Under the pieces are notes generated by a model, which was not told where the DNA came from, ran no database searches, and saw nothing but the letters and a program-made list of their open reading frames with translations. A stretch of DNA of 64,000 nt. Origin: Toxoplasma gondii ME49. Taxonomy: Eukaryota > Apicomplexa > Conoidasida > Eucoccidiorida > Sarcocystidae. Below, piece after piece: positions 12,199-24,800 of this stretch (positions are counted from its first letter, which is position 1; each line of letters opens with the position of its first letter). Location: the NCBI RefSeq assembly GCF_000006565.2, contig NC_031478.1, positions 2,995,127 to 3,059,126 on the forward strand, read 5' to 3'. Position numbers and translations under genes: made by a program.

Positions 12199-14251
12199 AT
12201 GTATTCCAGCAGACCGTATCCTGGGGCTGCCAGTGCTCCTGGCGTCCCGCCAATGTCGTCGCAGTATGCTACCTCTCTTCCTCCGAACTCTTTCATCTGC
12301 GCGGGTCCTCCACCCGAAGGTGCAACCCTTCTTGACCCTGTACTCGAGGTAAGGTTTAGCGTTTTGTCATGCCGAGAGCACAGCCTGTATGGGATTGCCG
12401 TAACGTCGTAGGATTGATCGAAATCCGGCAGCTGCGTCCGAGCTCGTGGGTTTCCCCTATCCTTCCAGTTGACAGTGAACGGTGCGTTGTGCATAGACGC
12501 CACACGACGATTAAATATCCAAGGGACAACTGGAGTAGGTTTGTGTTTTTAAAGAGGTGGAGAGTCTCAAAATGCCGATACTTTCAGATACCCAGCTATA
12601 TGCATGTATGATAACCTTGCTTGCGTCAGGCGTGGTGCTAGCTTGACGTAGGTGCCTGCGAATCCTTGTGCGGTGATGACATGACACGTGTCTGATGATG
12701 GTGTGGAATATGTTTTTCATGCATTTCCATCACCTGTCGTTTCTGTATGGCTCTCAATCAGGAACGGATTGTGGAGGTGATAAAGGAGAGAGTGGAGAAC
12801 CGGTTTATTGAGGTCCCAGAGGTTCATTACGTAGAAAAGGTCGTCGAAGTCCCTCACCCAGTCATTGAAGAGAAAGTCGTTCATGTTGTGAAACCAGTCA
12901 AACAGGAGAGGTTTAAGTATGTCAAGAAGCCTGTCTATCTGGACAAGGTCGTCGAGGTCCCACAGATTCAAGTAAGTCCGTAATATGCTTCTAACCTTCT
13001 TGAACTTTTCTCTCGGGGTCCCCGTCGGTGGCTCTCTCGAAATCATGTATCGGTTACACTCGCCAGCAAGAAAACATATCCGTTATCGTGCCTTTTCCCT
13101 CTCTTCTCCATCGGCAGTTCGCATATTTCAGCTGCACTGCGCGTACATCAGGTCAGCAATATGTATTCTATTCGTCGGTATCCCGTTTCTTCGCTTCAGC
13201 GGTGGAAAATAATTGAGACAGGCACCACCGGTCTAAGGTGCGGCCTTGCCTCGTTGCATGACCGTGACGACTGTGTCCTTCCTTTTTTCTTCCACCGCTG
13301 CTCCGATAAGGTCTGTTTCACTGTTCGTTTTGCTTCTGTGCTTCCTGGTTCCGTCGTTTGCTTGTGTTTAAGTTTCCACCGAACGTTTCAAGCATCATCA
13401 CCTCGCTTTCCTGGGTTGCCAAATCGTGTCTTTTGCCAGATGTCTTTCTAGGCTTTTCTCCCCGCTCCTTGCCTGTGTCGGTGTTTCCCTTGACCCACTT
13501 TCTGCCCGATTTTTCGACTTCCTGTAGCTATGCGAGACAGCGATTTGTATGGGATTTTGTGCCGCCACTCACCTATTCACTGTCCGGCCCTTTATTATGT
13601 GTTTCTCACTTCTTCCCCGGCACCATACAATTCACTCAAGTGTCTCTCTGTTTCCCTCATTGTCTCCTTCGGTCGCTTCTGCGCAGTATGTGGACAAGTA
13701 TGTAGATGTACCGCGGTACAACCACAGAGAGAAGATCGTCGAGGTTCCAAAGGTGCTCGTTGTCGAGCGTATCATCCCAGTTCTGAAGACTGTGCGGAGG
13801 GAGACCGTCGTCTACGTGGACGAGGATGTAAGCCACATTCATTTGTTACTTGGAGCTTTCAAATTTGGTGGTTCTGTGCAGAACTCCATCGTACCACATG
13901 CAAGCCGGCGTCTAACTCTTCAGAGTATTGCTTAGCGCAGATCGCATCTATCGTAACCTTCCCCAGCGCTGCTTCGGTTTCTTCCAGTGTGTCCGCAGGC
14001 ACATGTGCATGAAGAAATACCTCCATCAGAATGCTTGAATTCATAAGCACATCGCTGAATGTATACGCCAAAGTACGTGTGTACAACCATGTTCACATGT
14101 CCATACAGCCCCAACTCGATTGTGCATGATTTTGTTTTATCAGGGTAGCCAAACGCGCGTTCCGTCGCAGCCCTGTGCCTACGACGAACGTTATCAGACT
14201 CACGTATCGACTGCGTCGTCTCTAACGCCCTTTCCACCGACTCCGATGTAA
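12199..14251 (+). CDS. Small alveolin / inner membrane complex protein B, 202 aa
   Basis: Four exons join perfectly in phase 0: 12199-12348, 12762-12971, 13687-13827 and 14144-14251, using GTAAGG, GTAAGT and GTAAGC donors and pyrimidine-rich CAG acceptors. The first exon encodes a Pro/Ser/Ala-rich 50-residue head (start MYSSRPYPGAAS). Exons 2 and 3 are a compact alveolin domain of Val-Pro-Glu-Lys repeats (FIEVPEVHYVEKVVEVPHPV, KIVEVPKVLVVERIIPVLK). Exon 4 is a short tail with one Cys and a Thr/Pro-rich end. The role should match other alveolins: a structural filament of the pellicle beneath the IMC membranes. The ATG has A at -3. It is divergent from alveolin A. The whole gene is contained here with no sign of damage. 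Confidence 0.9.
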
Positions 14252-15860
14252 CCGCACCGGCTTTTCATGTAGCTACGAATTTTGTTTTAGAATCGGTGAG
14301 GTTACAGGGAAGAAGGAATGACAGAATCACACTTACCTCATCCCGTCTTCATCTGTGGTCGATATCGGAAACTTCACCCTTGGCTGGTGTCTCCGCCAGA
14401 GGGGGAAAACAAGGGGCGCACCTTTCGAGACTCAGACAAGACTGCTGATTTAAGGCATCTTGGCTTTTTCATTCTCTTGCCCCCCGCTGCAATCTGTGCC
14501 GCGCCGCCATAAACTCTCTTGCACTACCTTGACTTCCTTTTTTTCCACGCGTCTTCGTCTGCCTCCCGGCATGTTCTCGAGCCCAACCTTTGTCTGCCTC
14601 TGTATTTTTAAACGGTGATCCGTGGAGTGTGCGTTTTCACCCGCCTTCTTTCACCAGCCGTTTTGTCTGTGCTCCGGGAGTGTTTTCTTCCGTTGTCTTT
14701 CTTCCTCCTCCGTTCGCCACGTTTTTGGCGCCGGGATTTCCGTTTTATCTCCGATGACCCTGATAGCTTCGTCGGTCGTCCCTCCCATGCGACGGTGTCT
14801 GTATTTTCTGCACTTCAAGGTGCGTTTCGCCCCCCAAATGTGCAGACACATTGCGACGATTTCTTGACTAAGAACCTCCGCCAAAATGCTCTTTTTACTG
14901 ACCTTGGTCTGAGTGCAAGGGCGTTTGCAAGGCCTCCCAACTTGCACAGGGTTCGCCCGCTGCAGTCGATTCTAAGAAACTGGTGCCCGACAGGACAGAA
15001 TGGCTTCCAACAAAAAGGCTTCCAAAGACCTTCTTCGCGTCGTTTTTAGACGCCTTGCTGATTCTTCGCTTCTGGAGCGTACATTTGACCTCGATTCCGA
15101 ACCACAGGGCTCTTGGTAAATAATTGTTTGCGATAAACAACGAATTATCCGGATACTCCCGATGGCAGCATTATTCTCGTGGAAACACTTCGGGAAAGAA
15201 GTTTGCTACAGTGAAATGGCCTTGCCGTTGCGTATATGCTTCACTATCATTTTAACTCTAGCTGAGATTCCTTTCACTGCACATTCGACACGTTTGCGCC
15301 CCTCGAAGTCGCGCACGACTTCGTGTTAAAAGCTGCACGCGCTGTTTTCCGGTAAGCCGCGCAAGCAGCCGGAGAGGAGAGACAGGCGTAGAGACAGCAC
15401 GGAAGGAAAAAAACGAAACCGAAGGAGAAGCGTACACCGAGACCGCAATACGGTCTGCGTCTCAGTTGCAGGAAGGCGTAATAGGCCAGATACTTCGGCA
15501 CAATATCCTGTCACAGTAAACAAGCGCCCCTTCTCTTCCAAACGAAAAGATCGTTGCCAGTACTCCTGCCACAGTCAACTGCTTAGCAGGTACCACTTCC
15601 TCTTCATTCAACGGGTGAAACCCGACTGTGAATCCCTCGCGCACCGAAACGTCGCTTGTTTCCAAATCCATCTTCTCCTCCGGTCACCCACTCTTCATCC
15701 TAAACATCTCTACCTGTTAGCTCCCTTTTTTTTCAGCTCCGGCGTTTCCTGGCTGCTTCGTTTTCTGTGGCCTTCCATTGTATCTCTCATTGCCTCTCGC
15801 GTGACTCTTTGTTCACTTTCGTCGTCCCTCGTTTTCCCCTGAAGAGTCATGTATTTTTTT
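14252..15860. other. Convergent 3' flanks of alveolin B and the INTS2-like gene
   Basis: No exon is supported. The interval is T/C-rich and should contain the two facing 3' UTRs and poly(A) sites. Small open frames such as 14615-15049 (+) have biased pyrimidine-rich composition and no family resemblance. Confidence 0.55.
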
Positions 15861-18800
15861 TCACGGGGCCTCTTCTTCGCCCTGCACTGGAGGAGCCGCG
15901 ACCTTAGCCTGCATGTCGTATTGCACAATTCGGTGCAGATCCGTCTCCAGCTGTCTGAAGAGCGAGGCCAAGGAAAGAGAACACAAAACGCAAAGCTCAA
16001 AGACCCTCTCCACAATATACCGATATGTAGCACGAATGCGCTTCAGAGCCACAGAAGAAAAACAAAAGACTCAACCGGGGTGTTATCAAACCTGCCTTGA
16101 CCCACCTGTCCGTCGACTGTTCAGTGTGTTCCACTAACAGAGCCCAAAGTGGAGTTTCTACACAAGGGTATCTGCACTCGTAGATTAAACTAAAACTTTG
16201 CGCCAACGGAGACTTCAGATGTGCGTCGTTCCACCTCGACGGCTGTAGCTCCACTGTTCTCCCCAAATCACCACGATGCCACCTCCACGCTTCTGTCTTG
16301 ATTCCCTCGAAAACACGTTCACAAGTAAACTCATCAAATGTCCTGCCTCCCGCTGTCTCCAGTCACCGCCGCAATCATGCGTCACGGGAGGGAGCAAGAC
16401 CGAACCTGCGATAGATCAAGATATCTTCGATGACTGCATGTGAGCGACGCAATGCCAGGCAAACAATTTTCGCTCTCCTGGTCTGTAGTAAGTAGCATGA
16501 ACACGCATGCAGTGAAACAGTCTGCTCCAACGCTAGTCTAGAACTCGGACATACCTTTTCCCTTGGACTGGACGGAAACAAATGCCCAGTCGGTCTACCG
16601 TTTGAACAGTCTCTAAGATCCTTCTTGGCACAGAGTTGCGTAGTTCGATGTTGCGTACCTTCCTTGACATCTGGATTACTCGATTATGACTACATAGTGG
16701 CACGAGACGAGCGCCTGTTGCACTTCAACAGTAGACACCTTTGATACCACGTTCAAACTGTTTGCCTTTTCTCTTACTCGACAACAGCCTCGCAGAAGGC
16801 CCGAGCCGTTGACAGACGTCTCCCAGGTTCTCCATCCTCTCTGTCTTTCTGTGGAGGAGCTGCGACGGTCGTCTCTCCTGTTAGCAGGCGCCGCCTGGAG
16901 AGGAAGGCGCTGACAAGAACGGCGAGCTTCGGAAAGAGGTAGTACAGCGGAAAGACGATCGGAATCGCCTGCCCAACCAACTCGCAAAGATCTTCAGAGG
17001 CTGAGGAGACGAGCAAAAGCAACGGAGGAAAGCGACGGGAATCGAGCAGAGAAAAGAGTGACGAGTGCCGCGTTGGAAAGAACCGGCAACCAAATGAGTT
17101 GGTCGGAAGCTGGAAAACCACGAAGAAGAAATGCATGTTCAGGCAAACGTGATCAATCGATGTTTTAAGAAACAACTTCTAAAAACAGGGGGGCGAACGC
17201 ACGCGGCTTTCTGCAGGGACACAGGTTTCCCATCGAAATGGGAAGAGAGAAGGAAGTGAAACTGGAAGGTAGAATCAACACTCCAGCTTCTCAAACCTGC
17301 CTTCGCTTCTCCGCACAACGAGTTCTTCTGTCTTTGTTTCGAGAGCACTTTCCTTCAGTTCTTCGAAAAACGACTTCTGAACCCGCAGGAGAGAGTCGGA
17401 CAAAGATGTTGGCACATCCTCTGTTCAAATCACTGCTCGCTGTCTTAAGCAGTCCAGTGGAGTGCACAGCAATCATAAAGAACTCGGGTGTCTGGTCGAC
17501 GCAGCGCCGCTCAGTGGAAAGAAACAAAGACTGACATCCTCAGCTTGTCCATTTCTCTCCCGGCCCCTGTTCTCGTAAGGCATGCACTCAAGTGTGCGTC
17601 TCCCGCAGAAACGTCGACGAAGCAACACTATAAACACGCAAATCTACCGACATACGCTTCGCCCGGCAGGGTGACCAGGGATCCGCGAGTGCGACTTGCC
17701 AACCATGTTTTGAAGAAAAGAACTTACCTTGATCGTCAATACGTTTGACGCTTTCGAGTAGAACAGCGTTGGCACTTTCGGCGGCGAATGCAGGGTTCGT
17801 TTCTGGAACCTCTCGCTTCAAGGCTTCGTTGTCTCTCAAGTCGCAAGCGACGCAGGTGATGCATTTGAAGTAGAAGAGACACCGATCTACGACCGTTAGG
17901 GGCGCCAGCGCCGGGTGGACAGACAGAGAGGAGGGTTTCGCGGGCAAGCGCACGAAGCGCTCGTAGCTGAACAGAAGAAACACCTGGCAAAAGCCTTTGT
18001 TTCACAGTCTCGCAGAAGTGACTTCGACTGATTTGGACGCCCGGGCGTCCCCTGTTTCGCGAAACCGAGAAGCCAAGAACACACGTCGCAAACGCTTGAC
18101 AGGAAAAACGGAATTTCAGATCGGCGATACGCCGATCTGAAATTCCGATTACTGAAGGCCGGCGCGCACCTTTCTCGGATCCAGCCACTTTCTGGAAAAT
18201 GCCTCGCGCGTGGGGACAAATTTCTGGAATCAGCCGGAAAGAAAGTTCCTTACCCTCCACGGATCCACCGCCGAACCAGTGAGTGAGTGTTTGCTCAGAA
18301 GCTGTGCCTCAGTCCCGTTTCCTTGTTCTACGGAGCAAAAGGGCCGAACACTCGGCTTAAGACGCATGATGCGCTGTCTGCTGATCCATATTGCTGATTG
18401 AGAACTCCCTTCTGGGGAAACACACCCGAAGGCCTCTCCCTCGCTCTTACCTCGCGACCATGTTTGATCCCTCAGGGTCCTGCTTCGGCGCTTCACAGGA
18501 GGCTTCAGACGCCCGCCAGATCACGGCGACTGCCTCCTTGAGTGCAGCCACACAAAGAGGCAGAATAAGCTGAGACTGTTGGAGAAAGCGACAGACGGGA
18601 TTCACGGAGTCGAGGGGAAATCCCTCGGAGAACAACAGCTGCAGCGCCTGCGGTCGCCGAGTCAGTTGACGATCGAAGATTCCACAGAGAAGCTCCCAAA
18701 CGCCCCAGTTGCGACCTTCTATCTCTCGGGCTTCCTGCACTCGAGCCTGGAGAAGAGTCTCGCTGACACGCTTCTCCTTTCCTGCTTTGGCTGGCCTTTC

Positions 18801-21800
18801 GCATGCACCGGAAGCGGCCGCGTCGTGCCGCGAAGAACAAACCGAAGCAGAAGGCAACGCCAGGCGACACACTTCCAGCAGAACCTGAAAGACCGCAGCT
18901 TCCTGAAAGAGAGAGAGACAGAAAAAGAGTAGACGACTGGATAGACAGTGAAGAAGACCGGTGTGAGATTCCGAGTTCGCGTGAGAAGGCAAACACGAAG
19001 CACAAGAACACGGTTGAGACATAAGCGACGACAAATGGAAGTGTCCAAGCTCGCGTTCGACTGTCAAAGGTTTCTCCCGAAATCGCCTTCTTCAACGCGC
19101 GTTTGCTTGCGATACCGCGTCTCCTTCTTCTTTTGCTATCTCGAAAAAGCTGGAGACAAGTACATTTCTATTGCACTTAACACGACGGCCACAAACGCCA
19201 TGCGAGAACTCGATCCAGTAGACAGAGACCTTCCAGGATCCAAAGCAGCAGTCCGTTCTTGTGGTATCTACTCTCCAGAAGGAACGCGCGCTTTATATTC
19301 TTTTGACGACAAAGGCGCTCCTCTCTTCGTTCGCTTCTCTGCAGTTTATGGTTTAGAGTTTTCTCCGTCTCGGCCTAATTTCTATACTGGCTGCTGGACA
19401 TACCTGAGAGGCGAGAATTTCTTCGGGATCAAAGAAAGCCTGGGGGAAGCCAGGGAGAACAGGGGCGCCCATGAAGACGTAGCTCTCCATTTTCAGGAGG
19501 AAGAAGTAGATCGTGTCCGGGAGAACATTGAAAGCGAGCAGGCGAAAGAGGACAGCGGCCGGGACGCGCAGAAGAAGATTCAAGAAATTCTGGCAAACGT
19601 TGAAGTACTGAGGAGCAACCACGGAAAACGGAAGTCCTCGACCTTCCGGCCTCGCTGTGCGCTCACTGCCATTCACCCTTCCCAGCTTCTCGTCGCTCTT
19701 CTCTTCACTGGATGCATGAAGGAAGAGGTTCCCTAATGACGAAGAGGAAGAAGGTGAGGAGGAAGGAGAAGAAGAAAACGAAAATGACGATGACGAAGTC
19801 GAGGAAGACGACGAGGGCAGGAAGGAAACAATCAGTTCGGTGGCGAGAGCGAGGCAAGCTACACTGGGCTCCAGAGAAGAGTAGAGTCGCCACGTCTCCA
19901 AGAGGAGACAAAGTTCTTCTTCTGTCGGGGACCCGAGTGCAGACGTGCAAGGATCCGCCGCCGGGTCGAGGTCGATCCAGAGTCTGGCGGCAGACGAGAA
20001 CAAGCACAAGTCAGAGGACTGTGAGGAACCGCGTTTATTTCAGTGTGCACCAGCAAGACCGCCGGCATACGCGTCTGTCTCTTTGATAGTATCGAGCAAT
20101 CGAATACCAATCTGCTCAGAAAAGGACTCCATTCGCGTTCGATTGAGCGTTCTTCCGAGGGCGAACAGGGAGGGACAGCTGCGAAAACGCTAGTTTTTTG
20201 CTACACACACCAAGGCCAAAGCTCAGGAAGGAAACGTGAGTGGAGAGAAGTTTCGCGACAACTCATCGAGTCTCTCCTGGTCCACTGTGGCGCAAAATTC
20301 CCCGAGTCTGAGAAGAGCACAATTCAACCAAGTCGCTCGAGACCCACTCACTTGCGCAGATGCATTCGTGCAAACGCAAAGATCTCCAGCGCCGACGGTG
20401 GGGACGCCGGCGAGAACGCGAGCGTCCCTTCGCCGCTAGGAGAACAAGAAGAACAACTGGAAAAAGAAGAAGAGATGGAAGAAGAAGACCAGGTGGCGAG
20501 CCGGCTGCGTGTTCGCAGAGCTGTCCAGGTGTTTGCTGTAAAGGGTGTGATGGCGACTTCAGCGAAGAGTCTGAGAAATTGCACGGAGAAAAGCAGACAA
20601 CGTTTTCGTAAGCGAAGATCACCATGTTTGCCCAGACGCACAGGGGCAGATTTGTCGACAAATTCTCTCGACGGAAAAAGAGAACTGAAAAGGACGGAAA
20701 GATGCAAAGTCCACGACACATCCTCGCACGCAGAGATCTGAAGACGTAGCGACAGCTACCCTACAGAAAGCACTTTACTTCGTCTTGTTGCGTCTCTGCG
20801 TCTTAACGGCGCCAGTGACACTCGAGTCAACAGATGACTTTTGGCAACACACAGACGTCTGCGCGTCCACGTGAGGGGAGAGAAAGTCTCTCGGCGGACC
20901 TCGCGTCCTCCTCCTGGACGAAACAGCCTCGAAGCAGACCAGCGCGTTTCATCAGCCGGCGCGCCGACGCGCCTGCTCCACTTCCTGCTGTTTATGGCAG
21001 TCTCTGCTCTTCTGAGTTTTTGAACGCGAAAGGCGAAGCTGCTTTGCTAGCTGGCCCTATATACGGCGAAATGTTAACCAGAGGCAATATCTCCGTTTCG
21101 TGATCCACGGAGTCTACACACTCTACGAAGAGGTCCCGCGGCCCTCAAGGTTGCGAGCCTCGAGCCCAGTTGACAAGCGACCCAACTCACGTAGACCCTG
21201 CAAGTGTGCACCTGCACAGTGTGTTGCACAAGTGGTGAAAGAACTTTTGTCATGTCGAGCTGCCCGCTGAAACCGCGCCTGCAACATCTCAAGAAGTTCG
21301 AAACGCGCTCACTGCTTCAGTCGCAGGTCGTCGCCGGCGCAGACTCGAGATAGGGTAACGGGCGAGAGGAACGCAGGATCCAGAGCTTCTCGCCATGCTG
21401 AGGGCCGAGGCTGGAGAAGAGCGAAGACCTCTGGCAGCGCAGACGCAACGGCATCTTGCACAAAGCGAAGCGCCCAGTGGCCAAAGAGCGGCCTGAAAAG
21501 AAAGTCGAGGATTGGAGGAAACGCAAGTGGGGAGGAAAGAAAACGCGAATCACGGAAAGCAGTGAAACGAGAAAAAGACGGAGAAAACAGATGCTAGAAG
21601 AGGAGAAGAAGAAGGACACCTCGAGGGGGAACAGAAGGAAGAGAAGTCGAGCTGACCGGCAGCACAGGGTGGCGCAACACAGGACAACATGTTGGGGGCC
21701 AACGGAGAAGCAGGTCGAAAAAGGAACAAGAAAAGCATTTGAAGGAGAAGAGAACACAGTGTGAAAACCGAAGAAGGAAACGATGAAAGCGGAGCTTACA

Positions 21801-24800
21801 TAAACCAGTGGAACGTAGAGAAAAGAAAGAAACCGAGAAGAAAAGTGCTCTAATAACGAGACAAAGGAAACAAAGTGTCCACCTCAATACAGTATACATA
21901 TTACGAAGACAGAAGAGCTCTGTGTCTCTCTCTACTTTTAGATTCCTCCGTTATGAATGTCGCCTGTCTCAGTCTCTCTCCGTACTGCAGCCGTATTCAG
22001 TTTCCTTCTTTCTTCTGCGCGGCATGCGAGTTTTGTCTGTGTGGCGTTTCGCCTGGCCTCGCGTTCCTTTCTCCTCTCTGTTCAGCTACCGTCTCCTTAC
22101 TCTTTCTTTTTCTTTCTCCCCTCCTCCCTGTCCGTTTCTCCCTTGTCAAATCACACTTCTTACTCGGAGGCGCAGAACTCGAGCAGGCCCCGCCACGGCA
22201 AGCTGTGAAGCTTCGCCAAGTACATCGCGTCTCGCGCTGCAGAAAAAACCAGTTAAAGCATCTCCAGAAGTTCTACACTTCTCTCAGTCGGTTTGTCAGT
22301 TTGCATCAAGAACGACCGAGACCCGCTCGCTACATACATCTACACATATATCCGCATTCACACTTCGCTTCGTCTCCTTTTTCTCGTCCTTCAGATAAAA
22401 GGGCACATGAAACTACCTTGACAGGACCATCCTACAAACCCGTACATATGCATATACCGCAAACATACATCTAAATATATATACATATATATATATATAT
22501 GTGTGAGTGATTGGCTATATCGTTTCCCTCTTACCTTTGAAGTAAGGCAGCACGTGAAGCCTTGCGACCATGTAGAGAATCAGCGCGACGCCGGCGCCGC
22601 GGCGTCTCTGCTCTGAGGCGGCTTCAACTAGGTGCTGGCCTCGCCCAAAGTACTGTCCCCTTTTTCCGACCGCGCCCGAAAAGAAAAGGAGACCCTTCTG
22701 GGCTCCACCGATCCCGAGGCCCGTTCCGGCACTCGCCCCGCCATCCAGAAACTCAGAGGCAGAGGGGAAGGTATGTGCGCGGAGGCAACGAAAGAGGACA
22801 GGCAGGTCCTAGTAAAAAAACGAACCAAGAGGAATAAGATAAACAATGCACGGCAAAAAAAGCGGCATGACCTTTGTAGTGACACACATATATACATATA
22901 TACCTATATATAGGTGCATACGTTTGTCTACGCATTCAGACAAAAATAAGAGGACGATCCTGGATGAGTACAACATAAAATGACACAAGCGAGATACCGA
23001 GAATAGGAAAGCAGCAACGGATCATGCATACCCACCTGTCAGCCTAAATATATATATATATATATATATTTATATTTGTAGATGTAAATGGCTATAAGAA
23101 CCATCCTTACTGAAAGTTATTTCACACCAGGGCCCGTGCGTCTCGGAGGCCGTGAGTCAAAGAAATCGACGAAGTGGAGACAGACAGACCCCACAACAGA
23201 GGAAGCGCTTACAAGAGGGGAAGCGAGGAAGAAGGCGTCCTGGTCGTCTGTCCCCGAAAAGAAGTGGTGGAGTGGATCCGGAGGAGGAACTGTCGACATG
23301 ATTTGCGACAAAGACTCGATGCACTGCATCCACCGCTGGAGAGAAGAGAACGGAAGAAGGTGTGAGTCTCCGCCCTCGAGTTTTCCGTGGCAGTGAAGAG
23401 TTGCGGCAGGCAAGTGACAGAGAGAGGCGTCCACAGCATTTCTCGCGAAGGCGAGAAGAAAGCGGTAGAGGCGGAAAGAGAGCGTGAGGCAGAGAGAGGA
23501 GGAAGTAGGTTCCCAGAAGAGGTCGCGTCCAAGTTCTCGGTCCCTCTCTTCTGTTGTCGGTGCTTCGAATCTCTTCCTCGCGGCTCCTTCAGCAAGATTT
23601 CCCCTCTGTTGACTCTGTGTCTCTTCGGTTCCAGCTGTGTCCGCGTCTATTGTCTCACTCTCTTCCTGTGTGCTCCCTGCCTGTTTCTCATCGCCTACGG
23701 TCCTCAGTCCTCCCTCTTTGCTCCCTCCGCCTCTCTCTCTGTCTCCCTCGCATTGCTGTCCTCCGCCTCCAACAACCCGATGCAGCTCTCTGTAGAATGA
23801 GTTCCTCGCGCGCGTCCACCTGCTCCTCCTCACACTCTCCTCGGTTTCTCCGCCCAGGAGGGTACCTTCCTGGGTCCAATTTTCCGCCGCATACTCCCTG
23901 TCTTCTTCTCCTTCTTCTTCTCCTTCTTCTCCTTCTTCTTCGTCGCCTCGCTGCTCCAGGAGGGCGCCGAGAACAAAGTCAAAGAGGACGGGGCTGGCGG
24001 CTCTCGAGGCGATCCACGGCGTTTGAGAGATCGCCGAAGGGAGGAGAAGCATCAAAGAGCGCTTGACAAGGAGGGGATCCGCTGGTCGCAGTTTCTCCTG
24101 CGTCAGCGGACTGAAGAGAAGAAGTGCCAGTTGTCTCCGCAGATCCACCGCCACTTCGGGAGGCAAGAACGGAGCTCCAGGGACAGCCGAGGAGGCGCGT
24201 GTGCTCAGCAAAATGCACTCGCAGGCAGAGAGCAGCGCCGCGATCTCAGGAGACGGCGCAGGCCCCGAAGGAGACAAAGGGTGGATCGATAGATCCGTCG
24301 ACAGAGCAGAAGAAGAGAGACTCGCGAGTTTCAGAGCCCAGAGAACTGCGTACGGCAGGCTCGCGCGGTAGGCGCGACGAACGGGGAGAAGCAGCGCGTC
24401 CACGGGGAGGAGGCCGATCATCTCCGCCACCGCGACGAGGCACCACAAACGGCCGCACCGCTGGTTAGCTTCGAGCGGCAAGTGAGTCGGAACAGCAGAG
24501 ACACCCGCGGGAGACAAAGCCTCCAGAAAAAACTGGTGAAGTGTAGACGCCACATCCTCCCTCTCCGATGACAGGTCGAACTGTCCAGTCCCGAGAAAAG
24601 TCGAAAAAGCAGAACCGGCGGCAGATGAGCCAGAAGAAGAAGAAGAGACGAGAGATGACGAAGAAGACGAAGAAGACGAAGAGGAACAGCAAGAAGAGGA
24701 ACAAGAAGAGGAAGAAGAGGAAGTAGACGAGGAGGAAGAAGACGAGGAAGAGGAAGAGGAAGAAGACGAGGAGGAAGAGGAAGAAGACGAGGAAGAGGAA

